From assembly GCA_902579215.1 (NCBI GenBank), contig CACHGH010000010.1, forward strand, positions 1 through 37,265: a DNA stretch of 37,265 nt, in the 5' to 3' direction. The notes under the pieces were generated by a model. The model saw only the letters and a list, made by a program, of their open reading frames with translations, searched no databases and was not told the DNA's origin. Shown in pieces: positions 6,500 through 14,447 of the stretch (position 1 is the stretch's first letter; the number at the start of each line of letters is the position of its first letter). The DNA is from an uncultured Pelagibacteraceae bacterium. Its GTDB lineage: Bacteria; Pseudomonadota; Alphaproteobacteria; Pelagibacterales; Pelagibacteraceae. The translations under genes were made by a program, and so were the position numbers.

Positions 6500-7272
6500 T
6501 TAAAATTTAAAACATCTCTCATTGAATAAAGGCCAGGTTTTTTATTCATTAACCATTTAGCTGCTGTGAATGCTCCTTCTGAATATAAGGTTCTATCAAA
6601 TGCTTGGTGGTTAAGTGTTATTACTTCTTTACCACTTGAGAAAGTTACTTCATGCTCACCTACTACCTCACCTTTTCTTAATGAATTAAAATTAATTTTC
6701 TTTCCATAAGGAAAAGATTTTTTATTTAAATATTTTTTTCCTATTAATTTATAAAAGTCTTTATTCCTTCCAATAGCTATTCCCTTTCCAAGCATTAAAG
6801 CTGTACCCGAAGGATGGTCTTTTTTATGTTTATGATGAATTTCAAAAACTTTACTCGAGAAATTGTTTCCAAGAGATTTTGATGTAATTTCAGTTAAATA
6901 CATCAATAAGTTAATTCCTAAACTCATATTACCAGCTCTAAGTATTGGAATTTTTCTTGAATATTTTTTAATCAAATTTTCTTGTTTTTTAGAAAATCCA
7001 GTAGTTCCAATAACTACTTTTTTTTTTAGTTTTGCTGCAATTTTTAAAACTTCAAAAGTGCATTTAGGAACTGTAAAATCTATTATTAAATTTGCTTTTT
7101 TAAAAGCTTGTTCCGTATTTAAGCTAGGTTTAATTCCACTAATTTTTTTATTAATTATTCTACTTTCTGTAAGAGTCACTATCTTAAAATTTTTATCAGA
7201 TTTTGCAGATTTAATTATTTGCTGACCCATTCTGCCCATACATCCAGTGATAGCTAAATTTATTTTTTTCAT
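6496..7272 (-). CDS. dapB: 4-hydroxy-tetrahydrodipicolinate reductase
   Basis: This 258-residue cytoplasmic enzyme reduces HTPA to tetrahydrodipicolinate with NAD(P)H, in the diaminopimelate/lysine pathway that feeds peptidoglycan. It shows the N-terminal Rossmann motif ITGCMGRMGQQII, the IDFTVP segment, VVIGTTGFS (~86-93), NMSLGINLLMYL, and the catalytic/substrate motif EIHHKHKKDHPSGTA (143-157). Its length is normal for the family. Its ATG follows immediately on the stop of the small membrane-protein ORF, and its end overlaps nth by 4 bp, so it sits in a tight minus-strand run downstream of dnaJ. Confidence 0.96.
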   Translation of the reverse strand: MKKINLAITGCMGRMGQQIIKSAKSDKNFKIVTLTESRIINKKISGIKPSLNTEQAFKKANLIIDFTVPKCTFEVLKIAAKLKKKVVIGTTGFSKKQENLIKKYSRKIPILRAGNMSLGINLLMYLTEITSKSLGNNFSSKVFEIHHKHKKDHPSGTALMLGKGIAIGRNKDFYKLIGKKYLNKKSFPYGKKINFNSLRKGEVVGEHEVTFSSGKEVITLNHQAFDRTLYSEGAFTAAKWLMNKKPGLYSMRDVLNFK

Positions 7273-7440
7273 TTAAAAGATAAAGTATAAAACTATCATA
7301 ACAACTGAAACAATTATAGCCCAAATAGATAGATTAGTTAAAAATTGTTTTAATTTTGAATTAGTTTGTAAAAAAGATGGTAGAACTAATATCAAAACAG
7401 CAATCATAAAAATGGCTGGAACAATTTGATCCCAGTTCAT
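7273..7440 (-). CDS. Small two-helix membrane protein, unknown function
   Basis: A 55-residue ORF exactly fills the space between dnaJ and dapB. Its ATG follows the dnaJ stop without a gap, and its TAA is followed directly by the dapB ATG. The protein starts MNWDQIVPAIFMIAVLILVL, has a short polar loop (PSFLQTNSKLKQFLTNL), then a second hydrophobic segment, IWAIIVSVVMIVLYFIF. It should be an inner-membrane hairpin with two transmembrane helices and a short loop. I do not recognise a family. The exact tiling with both neighbours and the clean membrane-protein pattern argue that it is a real gene. Confidence 0.72.
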   Translation of the reverse strand: MNWDQIVPAIFMIAVLILVLPSFLQTNSKLKQFLTNLSIWAIIVSVVMIVLYFIF

Positions 7441-8565
7441 TTAATTTTTCCAGAAACTCTTGGCTTTTTGAAAGAATTTTTTAATACTCGGGTTTGATTT
7501 TTCATTTTCAATTTCTCTAAATTTTTCAAGTAATTCTTTTTGTTCACTATTTAATGAAACAGGAACTTCTGTATTTACTTGAACATAGAGATCACCATTT
7601 CCACTTCCTCTCATATAAGGCATTCCTTTACCTTTTAATCTAAATTGTTTACCACTTTGAGTTCCTTGTGGGATCTTAATTTTTGCTTTACCTCCATCTA
7701 TTGTAGGTATTTCAATAGATGTTCCCAACGCTGCATCTGCAATTGATATTGGACATTCAAAGAACAAATTTTCATCTGATCTTTTAAAAAGATCGTGAGA
7801 ATAAACGTTAATAAATAAATATAAGTCACCACTACTTGCACCTCTCGAGCCAGCCTCTCCTTTTCCTGCTAGCCTAATCCTTGTTCCGTCATCAACACCT
7901 TTAGGTATTGTTACAGATAATCTTTTTGATGCTTGCTTTTTTCCTTGTCCATTGCAACTGTTACATGGATTAGTTATTTCCTCTCCTGATCCAGAACATT
8001 GAGGACAAGTTTGTTGTACAGTAAAAAACCCCTGACTAGATCTAATTTGTCCATGACCTCCACACATTGAACATGATCCTGCATCATGACCTGGTTTAGA
8101 ACCACTGCCCTTGCAATTATCACATTTTTCAGAGGTAGAAAATTTAATGTCTTGTTTCTTTCCCGTGTATGCTTGTTCTAATGTTATTGACAAATCATAC
8201 CTTAAGTCTGAACCCCTATTATTTGATCTTCTATTTCTTCTTGTTCCTCCACCAAATCCTTCTCCAAAAAAATCTTCAAAAATATCAGAAAAATGACTAG
8301 AAAAATCGAAGTTGCTAAAACCACCTCTTCCTCCTCCATTTTCAAATGCTGCATGACCAAAACTATCATAGTTTTGTTTGCGTTCAGAGTTGGATAAAAC
8401 GTGATAAGCTTCAGAAGCTTCTTTAAATTTTTCTTCTGCAGCTTTATCATCTTTATTTTTATCTGGATGGTATTTTACTGCTAATTTTCTGTAAGCTGAT
8501 TTAATTTGATCTGCAGATGAATTTTTTTTTACACCTAAGACGTCATAATAATCTCTTTTTGCCAT
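7441..8565 (-). CDS. dnaJ: Chaperone DnaJ (Hsp40)
   Basis: This 374-residue type I J-protein stimulates DnaK ATPase and delivers unfolded substrates. It has the J domain with HPD at 33-35, a Gly/Phe-rich linker (~75-107), four CxxCxGxG zinc repeats (CDNCKGSG, CSMCGGHG, CPQCSGSG, CNSCNGQG at ~148-208), and the C-terminal peptide-binding domains, including GEAGSRGASSGDLYLFINV. All expected parts are intact. It lies 26 bp downstream of dnaK on the same strand, as is usual, and is followed directly by the small membrane-protein ORF. Confidence 0.98.
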   Translation of the reverse strand: MAKRDYYDVLGVKKNSSADQIKSAYRKLAVKYHPDKNKDDKAAEEKFKEASEAYHVLSNSERKQNYDSFGHAAFENGGGRGGFSNFDFSSHFSDIFEDFFGEGFGGGTRRNRRSNNRGSDLRYDLSITLEQAYTGKKQDIKFSTSEKCDNCKGSGSKPGHDAGSCSMCGGHGQIRSSQGFFTVQQTCPQCSGSGEEITNPCNSCNGQGKKQASKRLSVTIPKGVDDGTRIRLAGKGEAGSRGASSGDLYLFINVYSHDLFKRSDENLFFECPISIADAALGTSIEIPTIDGGKAKIKIPQGTQSGKQFRLKGKGMPYMRGSGNGDLYVQVNTEVPVSLNSEQKELLEKFREIENEKSNPSIKKFFQKAKSFWKN

Positions 8566-8591
8566 AACTAATTAGACAAGCAGTTGTTAGC

Positions 8592-10520
8592 TTAGGCGCT
8601 TTTTTCTTTATTTTCGTCTTTTACTTCTTCAAAGTCTGCATCAACAACATTGTCGTCTTTTTTTCCTTCTTCTTTTACTTTTGCATCTTTAGGTGCATCA
8701 CCAGGCTTAGCACTTTGTTGAGATTTATAAATTGCTTCACCAAGTTTCATTGATGCTTGAACTAATTCTTGTGTTTTCTTTTTAATATCCTCAACATCTG
8801 TTCCTTTTAAAGCATTTCTTAAGTTAGCAGATGCAGTTTCAATAGCTTTCTTATCTGCATCAGAAACTTTACTTCCATGCTCCTTTAAATTTTTCTCTGT
8901 TGAGTGTAATAAAGTATCAGCTTGATTTCTTGAATCGACTGCTTCTCTTTTTTTCTTATCAGCATCTTTATTGGCTTCAGCTTCTTTAACCATTTTACCA
9001 ATTTCTTCTTCGCTTAAACCACCTGATGCTTGGATTTGAATTTTTTGTTCTTTTCCAGTTCCTTTATCTTTCGCAGATACATTAACTATTCCATTTGCAT
9101 CAATATCAAAAGTTACTTCAATTTGTGGAACTCCTCTTGGAGCAGGGGCTATTCCAACTAACTCAAAATTTCCTAAAATTTTATTATCAGAAGCCATTTC
9201 TCTTTCTCCCTGAAGAACTCTGATCGAAACTGCTGGCTGACTGTCTTCTGCTGTAGAAAATACTTGGCTTTTTTTTGTTGGTATAGTTGTATTTTTTTCA
9301 ATTAATTTTGTAGATACTCCTCCTAAAGTTTCAATTCCTAAAGACAAAGGAGTTACATCAAGTAACAATACATCTTTTACATCTCCTTGTAGAACTCCAG
9401 CTTGAATTGCTGCACCCATAGCTACTACTTCATCTGGGTTTACACTTTTGTTAGGTTCTTTTCCAAAAAAGTTTTTTACTTCTTCCATTACTTTTGGCAT
9501 TCTGGTCATACCACCAACCAAAACTACCTCATTAATTTCTCCCGCTGATAATCCTGCATCTTTTAAAGCTGTTTTACATGGAGGAATAGTTCTAGCAATT
9601 AAATCTTCCACTAAAGCTTCTAGTTTTGCTCTAGTCATTTTTAAATTAATATGTTTTGGTCCGGTTTTGTCGGCTGTAATAAAAGGTAAATTAATTTCTG
9701 TTTGCGTAGCTGAAGATAATTCGATTTTTGCTTTTTCAGCAGCCTCTTTTAATCTTTGTAAAGCTAATTTATCAGATTTTAAATCGATTCCACTTTCTTT
9801 TTTAAACTCATTTAATAAATATTCTACAATCGAGTTATCAAAATCTTCTCCTCCTAAAAAAGTATCTCCATTAGTAGATTTAACTTCAAATACTCCATCA
9901 CCTAATTCTAAAATTGAAACATCAAATGTTCCCCCACCTAAATCATAAACTGCAATTTTTTTATTTGCTTTTTTATCTAACCCATATGCTAAAGAAGCAG
10001 CAGTTGGTTCATTAATAATTCTAAGTACTTCCAGTCCTGCGATTTTTCCAGCATCTTTTGTAGCTTGTCTCTGTGCATCATTAAAGTAAGCTGGTACAGT
10101 TATTACTGCTTTAGTTACTTCTTGCCCAAGATATTTTTCTGCAGTTTCTTTCATTTTTTGTAAAGTAAAAGCAGAAATTTGTGATGGTGAATATTTTTGA
10201 CCTTTTGTTTCTATCCAGGCATCTCCTTTATCAGAACTCACAATTTTAAACGGTGCAGTTTGAATATCTTTTTTTACCGTTGGGTCATCAAAGTTTCTTC
10301 CAATTAATCTTTTTACAGCAAAAATTGTATTCTCAGGATTTGTAACAGCCTGTCTTTTTGCAGGTTGTCCTATTAGTTTTTCATCTCCATCTGTAAAAGC
10401 TACAACAGAGGGAGTTGTTCTAGCGCCTTCAGCATTTTCTAATACTTTAGGCTGTGTACCATCCATTATAGCTACACATGAGTTCGTTGTTCCTAAATCT
10501 ATTCCTATTACTTTACTCAT
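8592..10520 (-). CDS. dnaK: Chaperone DnaK (Hsp70)
   Basis: This 642-residue Hsp70 binds and releases hydrophobic peptides in an ATP-driven cycle with DnaJ and GrpE. It shows the N-terminal nucleotide-binding motif [12 protein letters not shown], the [20 protein letters not shown] segment, the phosphate-2 loop [27 protein letters not shown], the linker [13 protein letters not shown], then the substrate-binding domain and an acidic helical lid ending [12 protein letters not shown]. Full length and intact. A candidate RpoH promoter and an AAGGA ribosome-binding site lie in the 58-bp gap behind grpE. This suggests dnaK-dnaJ can be transcribed separately from grpE under heat stress. Confidence 0.99.
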   Translation of the reverse strand: MSKVIGIDLGTTNSCVAIMDGTQPKVLENAEGARTTPSVVAFTDGDEKLIGQPAKRQAVTNPENTIFAVKRLIGRNFDDPTVKKDIQTAPFKIVSSDKGDAWIETKGQKYSPSQISAFTLQKMKETAEKYLGQEVTKAVITVPAYFNDAQRQATKDAGKIAGLEVLRIINEPTAASLAYGLDKKANKKIAVYDLGGGTFDVSILELGDGVFEVKSTNGDTFLGGEDFDNSIVEYLLNEFKKESGIDLKSDKLALQRLKEAAEKAKIELSSATQTEINLPFITADKTGPKHINLKMTRAKLEALVEDLIARTIPPCKTALKDAGLSAGEINEVVLVGGMTRMPKVMEEVKNFFGKEPNKSVNPDEVVAMGAAIQAGVLQGDVKDVLLLDVTPLSLGIETLGGVSTKLIEKNTTIPTKKSQVFSTAEDSQPAVSIRVLQGEREMASDNKILGNFELVGIAPAPRGVPQIEVTFDIDANGIVNVSAKDKGTGKEQKIQIQASGGLSEEEIGKMVKEAEANKDADKKKREAVDSRNQADTLLHSTEKNLKEHGSKVSDADKKAIETASANLRNALKGTDVEDIKKKTQELVQASMKLGEAIYKSQQSAKPGDAPKDAKVKEEGKKDDNVVDADFEEVKDENKEKSA

Positions 10521-10530
10521 AATTGTTATT

Positions 10531-10535
10531 TCCTT
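10531..10535 (-). promoter_or_regulatory. Ribosome-binding site of dnaK
   Basis: AAGGA on the minus strand lies 10 bases before the dnaK ATG. It is a clear Shine-Dalgarno match in a window where most genes show little or none, as expected for an abundant chaperone. Confidence 0.6.
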
Positions 10536-10541
10536 AAGATC

Positions 10542-10569
10542 ATATAAGAGTTAATTTTTAATCTGCAAG
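10542..10569 (-). promoter_or_regulatory. Candidate heat-shock (RpoH-type) promoter of dnaK
   Basis: On the minus strand, CTTG (10569-10566) is followed after exactly 17 bases by CTTATAT (10548-10542) and then G. This fits the described alphaproteobacterial heat-shock consensus (CTTG, 17-18 bp, CYTATNT-G). It sits 20-50 bases before the dnaK ATG in the only real gap of the chaperone block. A start ~7 bases past the -10 box would give a very short leader beginning around the AAGGA site. Seen by eye only. Confidence 0.45.
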
Positions 10570-10578
10570 TTCATTTGT

Positions 10579-11190
10579 TCATTTTTTCTTTTTTGATTTA
10601 TCTTGATTTTGCTCGTCTTTTTCACTTTTTTGTTTATTACTTTCTGTTGTTTTTGAAACAGCAACTAATGCTGGTCTTAAAAGCCTATCCTTCATCATAA
10701 ATCCTTTCTGAATTTCCTGAACAATAGTTCCAGGCTCTTTTTCATCATCTTCTACTTCCATCATTGCTTGATGAAAATTTGGATCAAGTTTTTTATCGAT
10801 TGAGTCAATTGATTCAATACTATTTTTTTTAAAAATAGACATTGTATCTTTATTTATAATTTCTAGATGCTCTAAAATCTTTTTTAATGCATCAGTATCT
10901 TTTAGACTTGAGTCATTCTGTAAAGTTATTTTTGATCTTTCAAGGTTATCTATCAAATTTAAAGTTTCTTTTGCAAAAGTAAATCCACCATAGTCAAAAG
11001 CATCATCTTTTTCTTTTTCATACCTTCTTCTTTGATTTTCCATTTCAGCTAGAGCTCTTGAAAGTTTATCTTCTAAATCTTTTATTTTTTCCTCAGGACT
11101 TAAACTTTTTTCCTTATTATCATTTTCCTTTTCTTCAACTTCCTCTGAAGTCTGTTTTTGATTTTTAATAGAGCTTTCTTCTTTTTCCAT
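10579..11190 (-). CDS. grpE: Nucleotide exchange factor GrpE
   Basis: This 203-residue protein releases ADP from DnaK. The N-terminal ~45 residues are acidic, low-complexity and Glu/Lys rich. Then come the long coiled coil (KIKDLEDKLSRALAEMENQR) leading into RRYEKEKDDAFDYGGFTFAK, and the C-terminal beta domain with FHQAMMEVEDDE, GTIVQEIQKGFMMKDRLLRP and ALVAVSK, all typical of GrpE. It ends in a basic, Gln/Lys-rich tail. It is upstream of dnaK on the same strand with a 58-bp gap, and divergent from rdgB with 36 bp between start codons. Confidence 0.96.
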   Translation of the reverse strand: MEKEESSIKNQKQTSEEVEEKENDNKEKSLSPEEKIKDLEDKLSRALAEMENQRRRYEKEKDDAFDYGGFTFAKETLNLIDNLERSKITLQNDSSLKDTDALKKILEHLEIINKDTMSIFKKNSIESIDSIDKKLDPNFHQAMMEVEDDEKEPGTIVQEIQKGFMMKDRLLRPALVAVSKTTESNKQKSEKDEQNQDKSKKKK

Positions 11191-11226
11191 GATATCTTAT
11201 ATGGTATGAAATTTAATAATTGCTAG

Positions 11227-11829
11227 ATGTATAATAAAAAAATTTCGAAAATTCTAATTGGAACTAATAATCCTGGAAAAGTTAAAGAAATAAGGGATTT
11301 ATTGCCAAAATCTTTAAATGTTTTTTCAACTAAAAATTTTAAAATCAAAAGTCCTAGCGAAAATGGCAAATCTTTCGAAGAAAACTCATTTATTAAAGCA
11401 AAGTTTTTTTCAAAAAAAACAAAAATGATTTGCTTATCTGACGACTCTGGTTTGGAAATAGATATTTTAAATGGAAAACCAGGAATCCATTCATCAAGAT
11501 GGGGAGGAAAGGATAAAAATTTTAATAAAGCTATAAATAAAGTTTTTCGAGAAATAAAAAAAAAGGATAAAGATTGGAAAAATAAAAAAATTAAAGCTCG
11601 ATTTATTTGTGCATTGACTATTTATTGGCCTGGCGGAAAAATTAAGAAAAGTTCAGGTAAAGTCGAAGGATATATTTCGAGTAAAAAAAAAGGTAAAAAT
11701 GGTTTTGGATATGATCCAATTTTTATTCCTCTAAATAAAAAAAAAACTTTTGGTGAAATCAGTCCTAGGTTAAAATATAAAAGTGATCATCGATATAATG
11801 CATTTAAAAAAATTAAAAAATTTTTTTAA
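11227..11829 (+). CDS. rdgB: XTP/dITP pyrophosphatase (non-canonical purine NTPase)
   Basis: This 200-residue HAM1/RdgB protein hydrolyses deaminated purine nucleotides (ITP, dITP, XTP) to monophosphates, keeping them out of nucleic acids. It shows IGTNNPGKVKEIRDLL at the N-terminus, SDDSGLEIDILNGKPGIHSS (71-90) with the metal/base Asp residues, RWGG, GFGYDPIF and the C-terminal SPRLKYKSDHRYNAFKK. Its length is normal. It is divergent from grpE, as in many alphaproteobacteria, and its last 17 bp overlap the 3' end of the convergent LpoA-like gene. The rph and hemW genes that often accompany it are not here. Confidence 0.96.
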   Translation: MYNKKISKILIGTNNPGKVKEIRDLLPKSLNVFSTKNFKIKSPSENGKSFEENSFIKAKFFSKKTKMICLSDDSGLEIDILNGKPGIHSSRWGGKDKNFNKAINKVFREIKKKDKDWKNKKIKARFICALTIYWPGGKIKKSSGKVEGYISSKKKGKNGFGYDPIFIPLNKKKTFGEISPRLKYKSDHRYNAFKKIKKFF

Positions 11830-12964
11830 AATTATTATCTTCGACCATATAAAAGTTTAGAACATGGCTTATCTTCTTATCATTTATTTCAAATATTCCA
11901 ACTTTGCCTTTAAATTTGTTTTTTTTAACAAAAATATTTTGGTCAATTATAAAATTATTTTGAGCAATTAAATAATAAACTAATCCTACTAAATCATAAC
12001 TTAAAAAAGATAATTGATTTGGATATTCATTAAAATTTTTACTATATAGTGTTTTAAATTCTTCATAGTTTTTTTTATTAATAGAAGGAAAATATATAGG
12101 TTGAGAACTTTTTTCTTTAAGTAGAGATTCATCGAACCATTGGTTCAAAGTTATAAAATGAACTTTTTTTGGAGAAACATCTGTGTATAAAAGAGAAGTT
12201 GTAATGCTTTTTAAAGTTTCATCAAAATCAGCAATAACAATTGAATCAAAACCTATTTTACCAATTGTATCTTTTTTTTCTAATTTTTTTATTTTTAGAT
12301 CTTTGTATTCATCGTCAGAATTTTCTAATCTCTTAATTTCATCTTCTAAGTTTTGTTTTCTTTGTGGGTATCGTGTTACTTTTTCTATTTGTTTAGTTAG
12401 TTTGGTTGGATCAGAGTCATAATAGTAAACTTTTTTAATTTTAATATTAGATTTTTTTATAGCTTCCTCTATTTCATCTTTATAGTTTTTTTTAGGTATA
12501 AGAAATAAAGTTTTGTTTAAGTCATTTAATTTTTTAAATTTAATTATTGTATTTATTTGTGATGTTGCATTTATTCCAGCACTTATAATATTTTTTGGAT
12601 TATTAATAACTTTATTTGTTAAAGATAGAAAAATTATTTCATTTAGTTCCTCTAAATAAATTAAATTTTTATTAAAAACTGGGCCTATAATAATTTTAAT
12701 ACCTTCATCCTTTAGTTTTTTTGCATTCTGCAATGTTATTTCAGGGTTTGCTTGTGAATCTTTAGGTATTATTTCGAGTAATTGGTTATCTATTTTATTA
12801 ATAGCAAGTCTGACTGATTTTAGAATTGAGTTACCTATTTCACTGTGTTCACCACTCAGAGGTACTAAAAGTCCAATCCTAATTTTTTCTTCCGCATATA
12901 TCTTTTGAAAATTTGTAATTAAAAGCAGAAAAATAAAAATTATAATTTTAGTAATTGTTTTCAT
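11813..12964 (-). CDS. Penicillin-binding protein activator, LpoA-like periplasmic-binding fold
   Basis: Start set at the ATG at 12964, giving 383 residues. A longer in-frame extension to 13081 would run into rsmI and place 39 unlikely residues before the signal peptide. The N-terminus, MKTITKIIIFIFLLLITNF followed by QKIYAEEKIRIGLLVPLSG, is a typical signal peptide with cleavage near YAEE; there is no lipobox Cys. The mature part has the type I periplasmic-binding fold: IGLLVPLSGEHSEIG, LQNAKKLKDEGIKIIIGPVF, IVIADFDETL. In alphaproteobacteria this family, next to rsmI, is annotated as LpoA-like activator of penicillin-binding proteins. It could also be an ABC-type amino-acid-binding protein, but no transporter genes are adjacent. 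Divergent from rsmI with a 31-bp gap. Confidence 0.78.
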   Translation of the reverse strand: MKTITKIIIFIFLLLITNFQKIYAEEKIRIGLLVPLSGEHSEIGNSILKSVRLAINKIDNQLLEIIPKDSQANPEITLQNAKKLKDEGIKIIIGPVFNKNLIYLEELNEIIFLSLTNKVINNPKNIISAGINATSQINTIIKFKKLNDLNKTLFLIPKKNYKDEIEEAIKKSNIKIKKVYYYDSDPTKLTKQIEKVTRYPQRKQNLEDEIKRLENSDDEYKDLKIKKLEKKDTIGKIGFDSIVIADFDETLKSITTSLLYTDVSPKKVHFITLNQWFDESLLKEKSSQPIYFPSINKKNYEEFKTLYSKNFNEYPNQLSFLSYDLVGLVYYLIAQNNFIIDQNIFVKKNKFKGKVGIFEINDKKISHVLNFYMVEDNNFKKIF

Positions 12965-12995
12965 TTTAATGTTATTATTATAATGGTTATATTTA

Positions 12996-13859
12996 ATGAT
13001 TCCACTAACTGACATAAAAATTAATAATTTAAAATATGGTTTATATGTTGTTTCTACGCCCATAGGAAATTTAGGAGACATAACTCTCAGAGCAATAGAG
13101 GTTTTACGATTGTCAGACTATATCTTATGTGAAGATACGAGAATATCAAAAAATTTAATATTAAAATATAATATCAAATCAAAACTAATATCAAATCATA
13201 AATTTAATGAAAAAAAAAATGTTTTAAATATTATTAAAGTTTTAAAATCTAAAAAAATTGTATCTATAATTTCTGATGCTGGAACACCAACTATATCTGA
13301 CCCAGGTCAAATAATTATAAACGAGTGTATAAAAAATAATATTAATATATATCCCATACCTGGATCATCTGCTGTTTCTGCTTCATTTTCTGTTAGTGGG
13401 TTCTCTGAAAAGTATTATTTTTATGGTTTTTTTCCACAAAAAAATAAAGAATTAAAAAATGATTTAGAATTTTTATCAAATTTAAATTCTTCTATTATTT
13501 TTTTTATTTCATCTAAAAAAATAAATAAAGCTATACCTCAAATTAAAAAATTTTTTTCAGGTAGAAAAATACTAATTTGTAGAGAAATGACCAAATTTTA
13601 TGAAGAATATATAAGATCAAATGTTGATGATATAAAAATTTTTGAAAAAATTCCTAAAGGTGAATTAACCTTAGTTTTATCTGAAAAATATTCAGAAAAA
13701 AATTTTATAAATAAGCTTAACGAATCAGATAAAAAAAATATAAAGAAAATGTTAAAAACTTTAAGTATAAAAGATATTACACAGTTAATTAGCCAAAATA
13801 AAAATATTTCCAAGAAGGAAATTTACAATTATTGTTTGAAATTAAAAAATGAAAAATAA
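12996..13859 (+). CDS. rsmI: 16S rRNA (cytidine-1402-2'-O)-methyltransferase
   Basis: This 287-residue SAM-dependent enzyme makes the 2'-O-methyl mark at C1402 in the ribosomal decoding centre. It shows the tetrapyrrole-methylase-like fold motifs GLYVVSTPIGNLGDITLRAI, YILCEDTRIS, ISDAGTPTISDPG, PIPGSSAVSASFSVSGF and FYGFFPQK. Its length is normal. It is divergent from the LpoA-like gene and overlaps the DolP-like lipoprotein gene by 11 bp. YraN, often next in alphaproteobacteria, is absent. Confidence 0.96.
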   Translation: MIPLTDIKINNLKYGLYVVSTPIGNLGDITLRAIEVLRLSDYILCEDTRISKNLILKYNIKSKLISNHKFNEKKNVLNIIKVLKSKKIVSIISDAGTPTISDPGQIIINECIKNNINIYPIPGSSAVSASFSVSGFSEKYYFYGFFPQKNKELKNDLEFLSNLNSSIIFFISSKKINKAIPQIKKFFSGRKILICREMTKFYEEYIRSNVDDIKIFEKIPKGELTLVLSEKYSEKNFINKLNESDKKNIKKMLKTLSIKDITQLISQNKNISKKEIYNYCLKLKNEK

Positions 13860-14442
13860 CTTATTATTTTTTTTATTAACATTTTTAATGATCACTAGTT
13901 GTGTGGGAACAGGATCAAAAGGAGTTTTTGGAACGGGAGTTAGTGTGGCATTAGACCCTAGGTCGATTGGTACACAAATTGACGACTCAGTTATGCAAAA
14001 AAGTTTGTCCGCAAGGTTAGTCCTTGAGGAAAAAAGCTATTTATTATCTGTAAATACAAAAGTATTAGATGGTAGAATTTTTTTAACTGGCAAAGTTAAT
14101 AACCCTGAGGAAAAACTTCGAATAACAAAATTAGCTTGGGAAACAAGTGGTGTCAGATCTGTAAAAAATGATATTAAAGTAAAAGAAGCATTTAATTTTA
14201 AACAATCTGCAAAAGATTTATTAATTACATCTCAATTGAGAACAGCTTTGATTTTAAATAAAGATATAAAAGCAACAAATTATCAAATAGATACTTATAA
14301 AAAAAAAATTTATATATATGGAATCGCTTTAACTAGTGAAGAAAGAAAAATAGTTATTAAGGAAGCAAAAGAAATCTTAGATGTGGAGGACGTTATTGCT
14401 AGTATTTTATTAGTTGAAGATTTAAGGATTCAAAAAGATTAA
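13849..14442 (+). CDS. BON-domain outer-membrane lipoprotein, DolP (YraP)-like
   Basis: This 197-residue lipoprotein has signal peptide LLFFLLTFLMITSC with lipobox Cys18, followed by VGTGSKGVFGTGVSVALDPR. Two BON domains follow, roughly 45-115 and 118-193. Each has the alternating strand pattern and conserved Gly, as in LDGRIFLTGKVNNPEEKLRI and KKKIYIYGIALTSEERKIV, followed by VRSVKNDIKV and VEDVIASILL. DolP binds anionic phospholipids at the outer membrane and supports envelope integrity. The gene overlaps rsmI, and the rsmI-lpoA-dolP arrangement is shared with enterobacteria, supporting this identity over a generic OsmY-like protein. Confidence 0.82.
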   Translation: MKNNLLFFLLTFLMITSCVGTGSKGVFGTGVSVALDPRSIGTQIDDSVMQKSLSARLVLEEKSYLLSVNTKVLDGRIFLTGKVNNPEEKLRITKLAWETSGVRSVKNDIKVKEAFNFKQSAKDLLITSQLRTALILNKDIKATNYQIDTYKKKIYIYGIALTSEERKIVIKEAKEILDVEDVIASILLVEDLRIQKD

Positions 14443-14447
14443 TTAAA

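Noticed and set aside
6863-7225. 120-codon hydrophobic frame antisense to dapB
   Set aside because: Hydrophobicity arises from complementing Lys/Asn-rich coding sequence; no independent support.
9448-9948. 166-codon open frame antisense to dnaK
   Set aside because: It mirrors dnaK codon structure on the other strand, has no recognisable motif, and lies wholly inside a certain gene.
11191-11240. Heat-shock promoter before grpE
   Set aside because: The best match (CTAG, 18 bp, CCATATA) misses a -35 base and would overlap the rdgB start; too weak to list.
12965-13081. 39-residue N-terminal extension of the LpoA-like protein
   Set aside because: It would overlap rsmI by 86 bp and bury the obvious signal peptide starting at 12964.
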